Shown: positions 20,684-30,895 of the stretch, piece after piece
Position numbering within the stretch: position 1 is the stretch's first letter
Layout: every line of letters begins with the position of its first letter
NCBI GenBank assembly: GCA_963580285.1
Contig: OY757026.1
Coordinates: 47,485,431-47,549,430 of the forward strand
From: Lucinisca nassula
Taxonomy: Eukaryota; Mollusca; Bivalvia; Lucinida; Lucinidae
Reading direction: 5' to 3'
DNA length: 64,000 nucleotides
Made by a program: the position numbers and the translations under genes
Notes under the pieces: generated by a model
Told to the model about the DNA's origin: nothing
Seen by the model: the letters and a program-made list of their open reading frames with translations, nothing else
The model's database searches: none

Positions 20684-21619
20684 TATACTCAGTAAAAAAA
20701 GTAACTATACCAACTTTCGGGTGAAACTCACTAGATATCTGGTAGCTATTGAGCTAAATTTGGCTGTAGACATTTAAATCGGACGTTTAGCTCGAGAATG
20801 CTCAAACTTTCATTTGTCCATACCTTTCTGCTCCAGAGTTGTCTTCCAATATGTGCATAGAAAGATTTTGGTAGAAAATGGACATTGCGCATGCGCAGAA
20901 ATTTCTTTTTTGTCTAGGATGGAAGACATTATTCTCTGAACATCGGATAACACTTTACTTTTACAATATCTTATGATCTCGCATTATAAGCGAGGTTTTA
21001 ATTTGTGAAATTCTCAAATTATCTCCCTTGCAATTAAAAATATAGCAATTTTCGAACTGCTGTAATTTTTATTCCTGTCAATAATTTTTTTCCATTTTTT
21101 CAAAAAACGCTTTGTGTCCACCATTGCTGTTCATCATGATGGTAAAAAATACAGAAAATTCATGTAGCATGTAGCACTATCGATTGCGATTTTCTATGGA
21201 GTTCCCACTGAAAGCAGCATTTGCACACAACTTCTAAGAATTGGAGGTCAATATGTGATAGCCTGTTTCTCGTAGCTGATGCAACTAAAGTTCCAAATCT
21301 TTTGTGAATAGACGCGAATGGTATCTAAAGAAATGTCACATGTATCAAATTTTAGAAATGTAGGGTACAGGGAAATTTTGTGAAGTTAAATCATTGCATG
21401 TTTTAATGATTTTCTCTGCGAAAATGACACAGTGACCCCTTGGGTGTTTAAAGCAATAGTCTACGATGATGTGTTTACGAAAACAAAAACGAATGGTGCC
21501 TTTGCACGAAAAAATGAGTCTTCTTATCAAAACATAACAAACTTTGTGTAGTTTTTATCTGTAGTAGCTATAGCAACAGAAGCAATTTTAGGTATAGGAA
21601 CTTTTTTGACTGAGTATAT
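20684..21619. mobile_element. Mariner-like TIR element (about 930 bp)
   Basis: Left TATACTCAGTAAAAAAAGTA and right, reverse-complemented, TATACTCAGTCAAAAAAGTT, both followed by CTATACC (28-bp TIR), with TA at the ends. CAGTCAAAAAAGT-type termini are typical of Tc1/mariner elements. No DDE/D transposase frame is visible, so it is non-autonomous or decayed. Confidence 0.75.
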
Positions 21620-22108
21620 ATTTAGCTTTACTATGAACGGCGTTATGGCAATTTTATGTTGACATTTCTGACAATGACCAAAATTTAATTTATGAAAAAA
21701 TAAACACAGAGGCCACCTTTCATTTTTTTATATTTTCACCACGTGTTAACATATCAAAACTTTATCTGTATACAAAATATAAACTATGTACAGGCAAGGC
21801 TAGGCTGTTATATTTTGAAAGCCATAAAGGTGACAAATTTTGCAATTTTGGTCAAAATCAGCTGGGGGTAGGGGTAAAGTCATGGTAAAAACATACCTTA
21901 TTTGTGAACGACCAAACATTTTATTGATTTGTTTTTCTTTGAAGCTCTATCTTTTCATATAACTTCCTTTGGCTATCAGTCACCATACAACATTTATGAA
22001 ACAAATATTCCGCTGTGTGTGTGGGGGGGGGGGGGGGGGGGTGCAGATATAATTGGATATCTTAACAGGCCCTTTGTACGCAGTTCGTCGTCGGATATAA
22101 GACAAATA
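21620..22108. other. No gene seen; poly(G) at about 22023-22041
   Basis: AT-rich loop sequence of the long-TIR element with a G run of about 19 bases. Confidence 0.5.
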
Positions 22109-22395
22109 TTGTTTGTTTGATTTGAGGTTTAACGTCCCCGTCAACACTGTAAAGGTCATTTTGGAGACGTTGCTTCCAATTTTGTGGGACTTTTACCCGA
22201 CGCTGAGATGAAACGACATCGCAAGCCCAATGAAACCAATAGGGTTTATAAGCATGAGCGGGTCGACTCGCACCGCTTTGCCTGGGCAGGCTTAGATCCT
22301 CAAGACAATTTACCAGTACTCGTGTGTGGGTCGGTTTCAGCTCTGCGTGGAAGCATCATGCAGTCCATCTATTTCTTAAGCCCCGATGGGCAAGG
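22109..22395 (-). mobile_element. SINE S1 copy
   Basis: Tail complement TGTTTGTTTGATTTGAGGTT to head CCCCGATGGGCAAGG; a short internal deletion removes part of the CCTGTCGCC segment. Confidence 0.85.
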
Positions 22396-22432
22396 CAACT
22401 ATTAAAGTATGTGCATGTATTGGTAACTGAAT

Positions 22433-22741
22433 GCCGGCCTCGGTAGCTCAGTCGGATTCGCGTCTGCTGGTGATCAGGAGGGCACGGGTTCGACACCTGC
22501 CGGGGTCGGCAACATTCTTTCGTGGAGATTGATCATGAGACCTTTTCTACGGTCATTCTCTCCCTTCCGCTGATTCAAGAAGGGCAGTTGTCAGTTTCTG
22601 GCGAAAGAATGTACAGTGTACTGGTTAACCGCTTACGTATAAGCCGGCCCAGGAAAAGTGTGGATAGGTAAACTGACCGGCTCAAAAATAACCTAAAATA
22701 GTGTTGACAGTGCCGTTAAACTCTAAAACAAACAAACAAAC
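22433..22741 (+). mobile_element. SINE S2, tRNA-headed
   Basis: tRNA-like head with A-box region TAGCTCAGTCGG (about 22444) and B box GGGTTCGACACC (22487-22498). The core TACTGGTTAACCGCTTACG and AAGCCGGCCCAGG matches the middle of S1; the tail GTGTTGACAGTGCCGTTAAA ends in (CAAA)n. This is the standard layout of a tRNA-derived SINE. Confidence 0.88.
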
Positions 22742-23626
22742 CAAGAGGCATTACTGAAAACAAACCCAAAAAATGTAAATGTCAATTTGCACAGGACATT
22801 ATATTAGCCTTGCCAAGTTGTCCTACCCAATATTTTTACGGACCACATTCTCCTTGGCCGAATTCTCCTAGGTCAAATCGTCCGGACCAAATCGTCCTAG
22901 ATTCATAGTGTATGGGTATGTGTGTGTGTGTGTGTGTGGGGGGGGGGGGTTGGGGATGGAGTACATTGCTAGAACCAGAGCAATGCACATGCCAAGACAA
23001 TGCACAAAACTTTGAACGTTTCCTAAAGATCACAATTGGTGCTTTAAACTTTGTAGGACTAATTATTAATATCGGAAAACCTAATCTGAGATGGACATTT
23101 TCTAGTGCTACGACCATACAACAACCGTTTTCCCCAGAAAATTTTGTGTCTTATCACATGCGTTGTACCCATTTCCTTGCCCGTGGGCGTTGTATTGAAA
23201 ATTGAACTAGGATTTCTCACTGTGTGCCTTCTAATTTCAAATTTTCCTTAAATCGTATTTGCAACAGTCCGATTTATCATGTGTCTGTCTACAACCAACA
23301 AAAAATTGCATGCCATCTTCCCAGAAGAGCGTTTCATGTAAAATAATGAGATTTCGCGGTGAAGTAGCTCCACTGTGTCCGGTTCTCCGTTTGACTGGAT
23401 GTAACTGTCGAATTCGGACCATCGAAGATAAATTTGTGAATTACATGTGTCTTCCGTGAAGCTAATGTGAGCAGCCGTATTGATTAGTAACCATAACACG
23501 AGATCTAGAACAACAGCAAACCTGCACATGTGATACCCATTCCGCCATTTTCTTTTTTATCCCGAGCGGAAACATTTCCTTATCCGGTGTGTTTGTTCCT
23601 TACCCTGCGCGCTTGCCTTTACCAGT

Positions 23627-24090
23627 GTGAACACATGCATTTACATCATTTTCTAACGTTTTCGATGCGAGAATATGGCGTTACATCGTCCAACGTCAAG
23701 GAAATCGACTAGTTACGTCATAAATGTGCAGTTTTTAATGACGTCACTCGTCACGCTCTTCCTTGTCGTGATTTGTTGTAGAATAAAACACAGTTATTTT
23801 CCATCGCCTATATAGGCGCGCTGTGTTAGAATCCCTAACAAATCACTGTGATATAAGTTACGCGATGTCAAAAGTGCACTTAACCGCTTAGTATTGACTG
23901 GGACGTTAAGAAGAACCCTTTCTTTTATTGTACAACCCGCCGCATTTATGTCTTGCAAAAAATAACGTCTGGCGTCATAAGAATCTTCGAGTGACGTCAT
24001 AAACGACGGCTTATTGCGCACACTCTTCTCCTCTGTGATTTATTGCAGGATAATTCACAGTTCTTTTCCGTTGCCTATATAGGGATGCTG
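23627..24090 (+). mobile_element. H2 element, right part
   Basis: Resumes after the long-TIR insertion with AACACATGCATTTACATCAT, then AACGTTTTCGATGCGAGAA, CGTCCAACGTCAAGGAA and TATATAGGCGCGCTGTGTTA, as in the copy at 49070-49560. A second TATATAGG unit lies near 24077. Confidence 0.7.
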
Positions 24091-24154
24091 TGTACTCGTG
24101 TGGTCATATCTTTTTATGACATCACATTTTCCACAAATAACAGCGACGTATTAC

Positions 24155-24155
<1 letters not shown>

Positions 24156-24191
<36 letters not shown>

Positions 24192-24192
24192 A
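24156..24192. repeat. (CAA)n microsatellite
   Basis: About 12 CAA units. Confidence 0.95.
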
Positions 24193-24521
24193 AACTTTAA
24201 ATACACTTGTTGCCTGTCTTATCTGGAGGCATGGTTGTATAAAATACGAAATAATAAATGCTATCGCTTCTGTATATTTTATTGTCTTTCCTTATTTACT
24301 GCGACTAAATTCTTTTCTAATTTATTGCGATAAAAATAGCTTATCATAGAGTTCGCGTGTTCTATCCTCTATAAGGATTTACGACTGCAACTGCAATAAA
24401 ATTTACATGCATTGTGTCTGCCTAAATATCAGTGAAACCTCGATAACTCGATCACGGATGGCTTGCTTACCATGGTTAATTCGAACTAACACTTGAGTCA
24501 CTAGAATATAAGAATCTTAAA

Positions 24522-24915
24522 TTGGTGTGAGGGGTGGATGGAAAAATCCGTCCCTCGGGATCACTGTCCGGCATCACGAGGCAAGCCTCGTGATGCCGGA
24601 CAGTGACCCTCGGGACGGATTTTTCTATCCACCCATCACACCAATGAGTGATTCTTTTCCTTGCATACCTTCCATTTCTGAGCCCGGATTTTTAATGATG
24701 CAGTCACTTCGGTTACCGACGTCTGCCATATGGTGATGCCACTACAGGAATGTTTAGTGACGTCACGTAACATGCTGTGACGTCAACCTTAACGACGGCG
24801 CATATGAGATCGTATTCAACCAGAGCATTAATCAAAGACGCGAGAATATTCGATTCTGGGTAAGAACACCAGGATTAGAACAGAATTTCTATCCCAAGCT
24901 AAAACCATGGATTTC
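24522..24915 (-). mobile_element. F element with 118-bp palindrome
   Basis: The palindrome 24522-24640 has arms GGTGTGAGGGGTGGATGG, AAATCCGTCCCTCGG and CACTGTCCGGCATCACGAGG with complements. The rest (GTTACCGACGTCTGCC, GTGACGTCACG, CATATGAGATCG, ATAGAAATTC reversed) matches 34790-35215 in opposite orientation. Confidence 0.8.
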
Positions 24916-24990
24916 TTTATCCGTAGCTCCAGATATTCATGTATTAATTAACCTTTATATGACAATGGAATCTCCCACCTAATAAGTTTC

Positions 24991-25339
24991 TGCCCCCGCC
25001 AATCGAGGCTTTGAGAAATAGATTGGGCTGCGTGATCCTTCCACGCAAAGCTGAAACCGACCACGCAATCATGAGTACTGGTAAACCGCTTATTAGGTCT
25101 AAGCCCGCCCAGGCAAAGTGCTGTGAGTCGGACCGTCAGTGCATATGAACCCTATTGGTTTCATTTGGCGACAGGGCTTGAGATGACATTTCATCTCGAT
25201 GTCGGGTAAAAGTCCCACAAAATTGGAAGCAACCTCTCCAAAATTACCTAAATAGTGATGACGGGGACGTTAAACCTCAGTTCAAACAATCGACGTAAAT
25301 AGTGTTGAAGGGGACGCCAAACCTCAATTCAAACAAACT
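24991..25339 (+). mobile_element. SINE S1 with duplicated tail
   Basis: Head TGCCCCCGCCAATCGAGGC. After the first tail (GGGGACGTTAAACCTCAGTT) a second one follows at once (AATAGTGTTGAAGGGGACGC, AACCTCAATTCAAAC), so the last 50 bp are present twice. Confidence 0.88.
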
Positions 25340-25354
25340 AAATATCGTTACAAG

Positions 25355-25500
25355 GGTATACAGTATTTCCTTATTTTTGCTAGAAGAATGGATTGTGGGT
25401 ACTCGTAAGAACCGCCTCAATGAGGCAGTTCCAACGAACACAGGCGGTTCTGACGAGCACACACAATTAATGTTTGAAGCAGAAATAACAATATCGCAAC
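25355..25500. mobile_element. HP1 hairpin fragment
   Basis: GTGGGTACTCGTAAGAACCG with partner GGTTCTGACGAGCACACAC; GCAGAAATAAC on the right. No clean termini. Confidence 0.65.
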
Positions 25501-25751
25501 TTTCATGAGAAAAGAAAAGCAATTTTTGGAGCTTTGAACGACTTCGCTTTTACATGAGATAGGGATTACCTAATTTTTGCAAATGCCCATTATGCTTATC
25601 AGTCCCCCAAAAAGGTCAAATAAATCCTACATGGACTTCCGTCTCCATGTTCAAAACACTAATCTGAATTCTAAGACTTTTTGCTATTTTCCGGGTCGCC
25701 CACTTTTGTCCCCTTTGTCTGTTATTTCATTTAACCTTTACCACACTCACG
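25500..25751. other. No feature recognised
   Basis: AT-rich; nothing coding or repeated recognised. Confidence 0.4.
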
Positions 25752-26047
25752 GCCCCTGCCCATAGGGGCTTGAAGAAATATATGGGCTGCACGATGCTTC
25801 CACGCAGAGCTGAATCCGGCCGGCACACTAGTAGTGGTAAACCGCTGAGAGGATCTAAGCCTGTCCAGGAACTGCGGTGCGAGGCGGATCGTCCATGCTA
25901 ATAAACCCTATTGGTTTCAGTGGGCGATAGGACTTGAGATGGCATTTCATCTCAATGTCGGGTAAAAGTCCCACAAAATTGGAAGCAACGTCTCAAAAAT
26001 GACCTTTACAGTGTTGACGGGGACGTTAAACCTCAAATCAAACAAAC
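25752..26047 (+). mobile_element. SINE S1 copy
   Basis: Full length from GCCCATAGGGGCTTGAAGAA to the (CAAA) tail. Flanks TACCACACTC (left) and TACCACTCTC (right) are a plausible, slightly diverged target duplication. Confidence 0.9.
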
Positions 26048-26069
26048 TAATACCACTCTCTAGACAAAT

Positions 26070-26234
26070 TCAGCAGACGAAAATTTCTTGATATTTTTCA
26101 TTATTTTTTTTTTCCAGAAAACAGGACTTGACATCTCATGTAAATTGTCCCCGTAGGAGACAATTTGCATGTGATGCTAAATCCTGTTTTCTGGGAAAAT
26201 TAAAAAAAAAATATTTAAAAATGTCGTCTGCTGC
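26070..26234. repeat. Palindromic MITE (about 165 bp)
   Basis: CAGCAGACGAAAATTTC opens and ATGTCGTCTGCTG closes; inside, CCAGAAAACAGGACTT and ATCCTGTTTTCTGG pair around a TCCCCGTAGGAGACA centre. Confidence 0.82.
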
Positions 26235-26239
26235 GCAAA

Positions 26240-26770
26240 AAATACCCAGCATGCAGAGCGCTAACGCAATATAATATTATTCGAAATGGCGCTTACCTGA
26301 ATTTCCGCCTTCGGAACACGAAACACTAAAGCCAGAACAGAGACTGACAACTAAAGTGACGTAGAGCATAATTTATAAGCTCAAAACAGACAGGTCACAT
26401 GTCACATTACTGTGACTATAATTTACTTACACCTGCATAATATTCATTCATACAAATTATGATTAATATTGAATGGTCTATTGTGATATTTTGAATACTG
26501 TATCATTGATCATTCCAGTACTGAATTTGCGAATTTGTGAACCCCCGTGAAGTTAACGAGTCCGTAAAATGAACGCCCATGTAAACCCCACTTTATTCAG
26601 AGAAGTCTTATTTTATGTTCTTTCTTTCTTTTATTGTTTATATTTATTTTATTCTCTCTTTTTTTTTTTTTTTTTGCTAAAAGTCATGGACGGTTAACAA
26701 ATCCATGAAATGACCACGTTGTAAACCTAGCTTTATATGAAAGGCGGGTTATACCTTATTTTCTTTATTC
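26240..26770. other. No gene seen; HP1-like fragments
   Basis: Fragments such as GAACGCCCATGTAAACCCC at 26571 recall HP1 outer regions. A T run lies at about 26660-26677. Confidence 0.4.
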
Positions 26771-27080
26771 ATTATGATAACGCCCGTGAAAAGATGGCCC
26801 CTCTAAACCCCACTTTATATAGTGAAAAGTTGGTTTTAAGTAGTATACGTACATTATCTGCCTTATTTCTGCTTTCAACATAGATTGTGGGTGCTCGTTA
26901 GAACCGCCTCATTGAGGCGGTTCTAACGAGCACCCACAATCTTTGTATTGAGGCGGTTCTAACAAGCACCCACAATCTTTGTTGAAAGCAGAAATAAGGA
27001 AGATGTTACAATTTTTACCTTATATTTGTCATTTCTGACACCATGATGGATGCCATTATTTCACATGAACATGTTTTCCT
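26771..27080. mobile_element. HP1 MITE with extra half-hairpin
   Basis: GGGTGCTCGTTAGAACCGCC with a perfect partner, then a second GAGGCGGTTCTAACAAGCAC arm directly after, so one arm is duplicated. CTTATTTCTGCTTTCAACAT and GTTGAAAGCAGAAATAAG pair outside. Confidence 0.8.
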
Positions 27081-27137
27081 AATGTTAGCTCAAAAACATA
27101 GTAAGAACTGCATGTATTGCGATGATCAAACTTTTTG

Positions 27138-27440
27138 TTTTGTTTGTTTGAATTGAGGTTTAACGTCCCCGTCAACACTGTAAAGATCATTTCAGAGACG
27201 TTGCTTCCAATTTTGTGGGATTTTTACCCGACATTTAGATGAAATGACATCTCAAGCCCTGTCGCCCAATGAAACCAATAGGGTTAATTAGCATGGACGG
27301 TCCGCCTCGCACCAGGGTTCCTGGACAGGCTTAGATCCTTTAAGTGGTTTACCAGTACTAGTGTGCGGGCCGGATTCAGCTCTGCGTGAAAGTATCATGC
27401 AGCCCATATATTTCTTCAAGCCCCTATGGGCGCGGGCGAA
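27138..27440 (-). mobile_element. SINE S1 with 11-bp target duplication
   Basis: CAAACTTTTTG at 27127-27137 and 27441-27451 flank the element exactly. The SINE is complete from the tail complement to the head CCCCTATGGGCGCGGGCG. Confidence 0.93.
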
Positions 27441-27655
27441 CAAACTTTTTGTGTATTTAGATTCTTGCCAGAACTCCGTAACGGTCCAGTCAAAACTATT
27501 TAGGTTATATCGAACCGTTCGATAAGCATAATCATGTTTTTTTTTTCTGGGCAGAAAGATCCATTAGCAGTTTACTAGGTCATTCCACATTTTTTCGCCA
27601 GAGCAGAAGGAAAAGAAAGATCGGAAAGAAAATTTCAAGATCAATCCCTACGAAA

Positions 27656-28132
27656 GCATCAAGAAAACATGCCTATATAATTTGGACGCCCCTAAACCCC
27701 CATTTTTATCATCGAGAAAACACACCTATATAACTCTGACCCCTTGAACCCCACTTTTATGTAGTAAAAATGGGGTTTACAGGGTATACCTTATTTTTCT
27801 TATTTCTGCTCTAATAACCGATCACAGTTTTTCATCTTAAAGCCTTCGTTATTTTCGGAGGTAATGTTTATTATGTATTTGTATAGGCGTGTTTTCGTTA
27901 TGTTTAGTAAAACTGGGGTTTACAGGGGCATACATTTTTTCTTAATTCTGCTTAAAAACATGGATTGCGGGTACTCGTTAGAACCACCTCGCTGACGAAT
28001 ATGCTCTCTTACGAATACCACCGATCTATGTTTTGTTATTAAAAATGTCAGAATTTTTTACGTGATTTTTTTTTTTTTTTTTTTTTGGTGGTAAAATTTT
28101 CAAAATATTTGGACAGGCGTGTTTTCGTAATG
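27656..28132. mobile_element. HP1 cluster, two or more copies
   Basis: Successive left ends (AAGAAAACATGCCTATATAA; CGAGAAAACACACCTATATA) and right ends (GGCGTGTTTTCGTTATG; GGCGTGTTTTCGTAATG) show overlapping insertions. Hairpin arms are mostly decayed. Confidence 0.7.
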
Positions 28133-28142
28133 AATGTAAAAG

Positions 28143-28233
28143 AATGCTGCCGACCTGCCAGGTATTGAACTCTCAAATCCTGATCACCACTGAGACGCGC
28201 ATCCGACTGGGCTACCGAGACCGGATTTGTCGA
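28143..28233 (-). mobile_element. SINE S2 head fragment
   Basis: The reverse complement reads GGTCTCGGTAGCCCAGTCGG ... GATCAGGATTTGAGAGTTCA, matching the tRNA-like head at 22433. Confidence 0.75.
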
Positions 28234-28360
28234 AAGATGGCAGGCTGATTTTAGTTGATGGATCATCTTTGAATGCCTCTTAGCCAAAAGTTTCTTAACA
28301 CAAACTGTGAAACGAAATTTGTGACAAAAACCCCGTTGTTTTTTTTTTTTTTTTTTTTTT

Positions 28361-28812
28361 TTAACCCTAAGCCTGCTGAAAAAGTTAATATAGCCCCGCC
28401 CATTGCTATCTATCAACCAATCAAATTACTAGATACAGGGCATTCCTTCAAATTCACAAAATGCATGACGAACAATGTAGATCCTGACCAGGGTCCAGTT
28501 GCTCAAAACTAACGACGTCGTTTGTTAACGTGTCATTAAAACTTTGATCATTTAATATGGCAAATATACTAATATTTTTTTGCAGAAAAAAATATGAGCA
28601 GCTTTTGCATACGCAAAAGCTGCTCATATTTTTTTCAGCAAAATATCACTGCACTTGAAATTGTACTTGCTATAGAATAGTTAACAATTTGACCTCTAAC
28701 GAGCCCGTTAAGCTAACGATGCTTTGAACAACTGGACCCAGATGGCCATCTGATCTGGATCTACACTGTTTGCAAAGGTAGGGGTTGTTTTGGAGAGCAG
28801 GATATGGGTTAT
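28361..28812. mobile_element. TTM MITE split by another MITE
   Basis: Left TTAACCCTAAGCCTGCTG, right AGCAGGATATGGGTTAT (the TTAA decayed to TTAT). The hairpin left arm ends at ATCCTGACCAG and resumes after a 247-bp insertion at GATGGCCATCTGATCTGGAT. Confidence 0.82.
28492..28738. mobile_element. 247-bp nested MITE with CAG duplication
   Basis: Inverted ends GGTCCAGTTGCTCAAAAC and (reverse complement of right) GGTCCAGTTGTTCAAAGC. CAG precedes and follows the element, an apparent 3-bp duplication as in PIF/Harbinger-type insertion, though the family is not certain. A 50-bp perfect inner hairpin (28587-28638) has arms AAATATGAGCAGCTTTTGCA and complement. Confidence 0.8.
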
Positions 28813-28884
28813 ATGCGAATGCACAGTCAGATAATAGGCTTAGATGCACGCCTTCTTTTATGCTGATACCTCAAGATCTCTTCC

Positions 28885-29140
28885 GCCTGTCCGCGGGAGC
28901 AAAGGCTCTGGTAATAAATGAGGTACTGAAGAAGTGAAGAAGAGGAAGAAGAAGAACAAGATGAAGAATAAGAAGAAGAAGAAGAAAAAAAGAAGAAGAA
29001 TGTCCGCGGGAACAAAAGCTCTGTTGATAAACTTGGTATTGAAGAAGAAGAAGGAGATGAAGAAGAAGAAGAAGAAGAAGAAGAAGAAGAAGAAGAAAAT
29101 AGAAGAAGAAGAGGAGGAGGACGAGGAGGAGGAAAGGGTA
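28885..29140. repeat. (GAA)n-rich tract with duplicated 45-bp motif
   Basis: Long GAA runs. TGTCCGCGGGAGCAAAGGCT near 28890 recurs as TGTCCGCGGGAACAAAAGCT near 29001, each followed by a GGTA(C/T)TGAAGAAG tail. Long frames here are poly-Lys/Glu or poly-Ser translations. Confidence 0.9.
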
Positions 29141-29167
29141 TTACCATAAATGACAGTATTTCTATGA

Positions 29168-29253
29168 GGATATCGGTTAAAAGTCCAACAAAATCTCGAA
29201 AACGACCTAAATAGTGTTGACGGGGACTTAAAACCTCAACACAAACAAACAGA
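29168..29253 (+). mobile_element. SINE S1 tail fragment
   Basis: GGTTAAAAGTCCAACAAAAT to GTGTTGACGGGGACTTAAAA and (CAAA)n. Confidence 0.75.
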
Positions 29254-29254
29254 A

Positions 29255-29655
29255 AATAAATAAATGAGACGTGATTTTATAATGCATTGTTACATGTACA
29301 TACCAAGTGAAGCGGGTGGCTAAAGTCCAAATGCGGCTACTGTGACAGACAGACGCACAGACACACACGCTGCTTGACAAAACCTTAAAACATCCGCACG
29401 CACGAACACGCAAGGAGCTCCCGATCTACTTTAATCAGAATCTAACTTGGCCTAAAAGGGTGTCATGCCAGAGAATCATGCATTATATACTGTTCTATTT
29501 TCGCGCATGTCTCTCATTTGAGACAGGCGAAGAGGACAATTAAAATGAGACAATCGGACAAAAATTAAGGAGAATGCATTACCAATGCTTTTGGTCTTTT
29601 CAAAGCTTGCATAATAGAGAAAAATCATGACTTGCTTTTCCGCAAATCAATCGGA
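29255..29655. other. No feature recognised
   Basis: Contains a short (GACA)/(CACA)-rich stretch near 29343-29370; nothing else. Confidence 0.4.
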
Positions 29656-29668
29656 AACAAATGGTCAA

Positions 29669-29955
29669 GACGCCCCCGCCCATAGGTATGGGCTGCACGA
29701 TGCTACCACGCAGAGCTGAATCCGGTCCGCACACTAGTACTGGTAAACCGCTTAGAGGATCTAAGCCTGTCCAGGAACCGCGGTGCGAGGCGGACCGTCC
29801 ATGCTAATAAACCCTATTGGTTTCATTGGGCGACAGGGCTTGAGATGTCATTTCATCTCATTGTCGGGTAAAAGTCCTACAACATTGGAAGCAGCGTCTC
29901 CAAAATGACCTTTACAGTGTTGACGGGGACGTTAAACCTCAAATCAAACAAACAA
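29669..29955 (+). mobile_element. SINE S1 with 13-bp target duplication
   Basis: AACAAATGGTCAA at 29656-29668 and 29956-29968. The element ends in (CAAA)n, as expected of target-primed retrotransposition. Confidence 0.93.
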
Positions 29956-29969
29956 AACAAATGGTCAAA

Positions 29970-30388
29970 TCCTCAGTGATGAAAGAATTTAAGAGTTTGC
30001 ACCTTGGGAACAAATTCTTCCTTCAATGAATATCCCTCGAAGTTTGGCTATTATGCATGTTTTTTTTTTTTTTTTTTTTTTACGATCCTTTCAAGATTAT
30101 TTCATTTATTTCGAGCCGAGCATAAATCAGAGATGTGTAAAAACCGGAACCACCTGACCTTCCGTTGCAGAACTTGGCGTCTCACATGTGGCCCTATGCA
30201 TGTGTTTAACGATAAGTATTTGTCATAAAAAGAAATACATTTTCCATAATATGATGTAGGGCTACTCTTTAAGAAAATAATGTGTTTCTCTCTTGAGAAA
30301 ATTCTTTCCTTTAAGGGGAAAGGGTATAGCTCATGGGAAGCCAATCCCTACAAAAGTATTTTTGTAGCCAATGTGAGTAGGGGTCAAC
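29970..30388. other. No gene; repeat fragment with T run
   Basis: A T run at 30059-30080. The stretch TTATTTCGAGCCGA, AAAACCGGAACCACCTGACC at 30105-30175 resembles 60895-60975, an unclassified dispersed repeat. Confidence 0.5.
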
Positions 30389-30452
30389 TCTTAAAGGAAA
30401 GAATTTGCTCTTCAGGAGCAAATTCTTTCCTTTAAGAGTAGACCTCCCTTTT
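30389..30452. repeat. Hairpin of 60 bp
   Basis: AACTCTTAAAGGAAAGAATT, TGCTC, short loop and complement GAGCAAATTCTTTCCTTTAA. Confidence 0.85.
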
Positions 30453-30459
30453 TCAGTGG

Positions 30460-30895
30460 TTAAGGGCTTATGAAAAAGCTAGATGGAAGTCCCAAAAGTC
30501 GTCTCCCTTTAAAAAATTGCGGAAAAATCTGCCATGTTTTCCCATTCTCAATATGAGCCCCATCTCGGAGAAAGAGTTTTCTTGTTGTGCGTAATATTTT
30601 ATTCTGGCGCTACTGTGATAAATACGCCCCCACCCCACCTTGAAAGACAGACTTGAAAGTCAAATAAAAGTTAGATTTGTTTGTTAGGAGTTTAACAACT
30701 TAGGCAACATTATCTTGTGTCATATCGATCCACCACTACTGGACAAGCTGGCTTATATATAAGCGGGCGACCCGTGTACGAGGGGCGTTCATTTAATGTT
30801 GTCATTGGGGCTCTACAGGGCGCGTTATTAATCGCATTCACATTTCATTTACTTCATCCTTTCGAAGTAAACCCTCCCTTGACGGAAACACCCTT
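30460..30895. other. No feature recognised
   Basis: Nothing recognisable beyond a short TATATATAAG-like motif near 30751. Confidence 0.35.

Larger units (their letters stand above)
19393..23626. mobile_element. 4.2-kb long-TIR element, 5-bp target duplication
   Basis: Termini CACACTGGTAAAGGCAAGCG and its complement; inverted arms of about 680 bp (19393-20072 and about 22950-23626) differing at few positions. Flanks GAAACAC before and AACACATGCATTT after give the duplication AACAC; the H2 copy at about 49270 shows the uninterrupted GAAACACATGCATTT. The arms carry a matching ATGGCGGAATGGG-type possible start region and open frames of 93 and 61 codons that I do not recognise. A 5-bp duplication with a CACA-start heptamer recalls Transib/RAG-like transposons (family knowledge), but no transposase was recognised. 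The loop holds a mariner-like element and two SINEs. Confidence 0.75.

Noticed and set aside
28827..29149. Poly-serine and poly-lysine/glutamate proteins
   Set aside because: They are translations of a (GAA)n tract on either strand.
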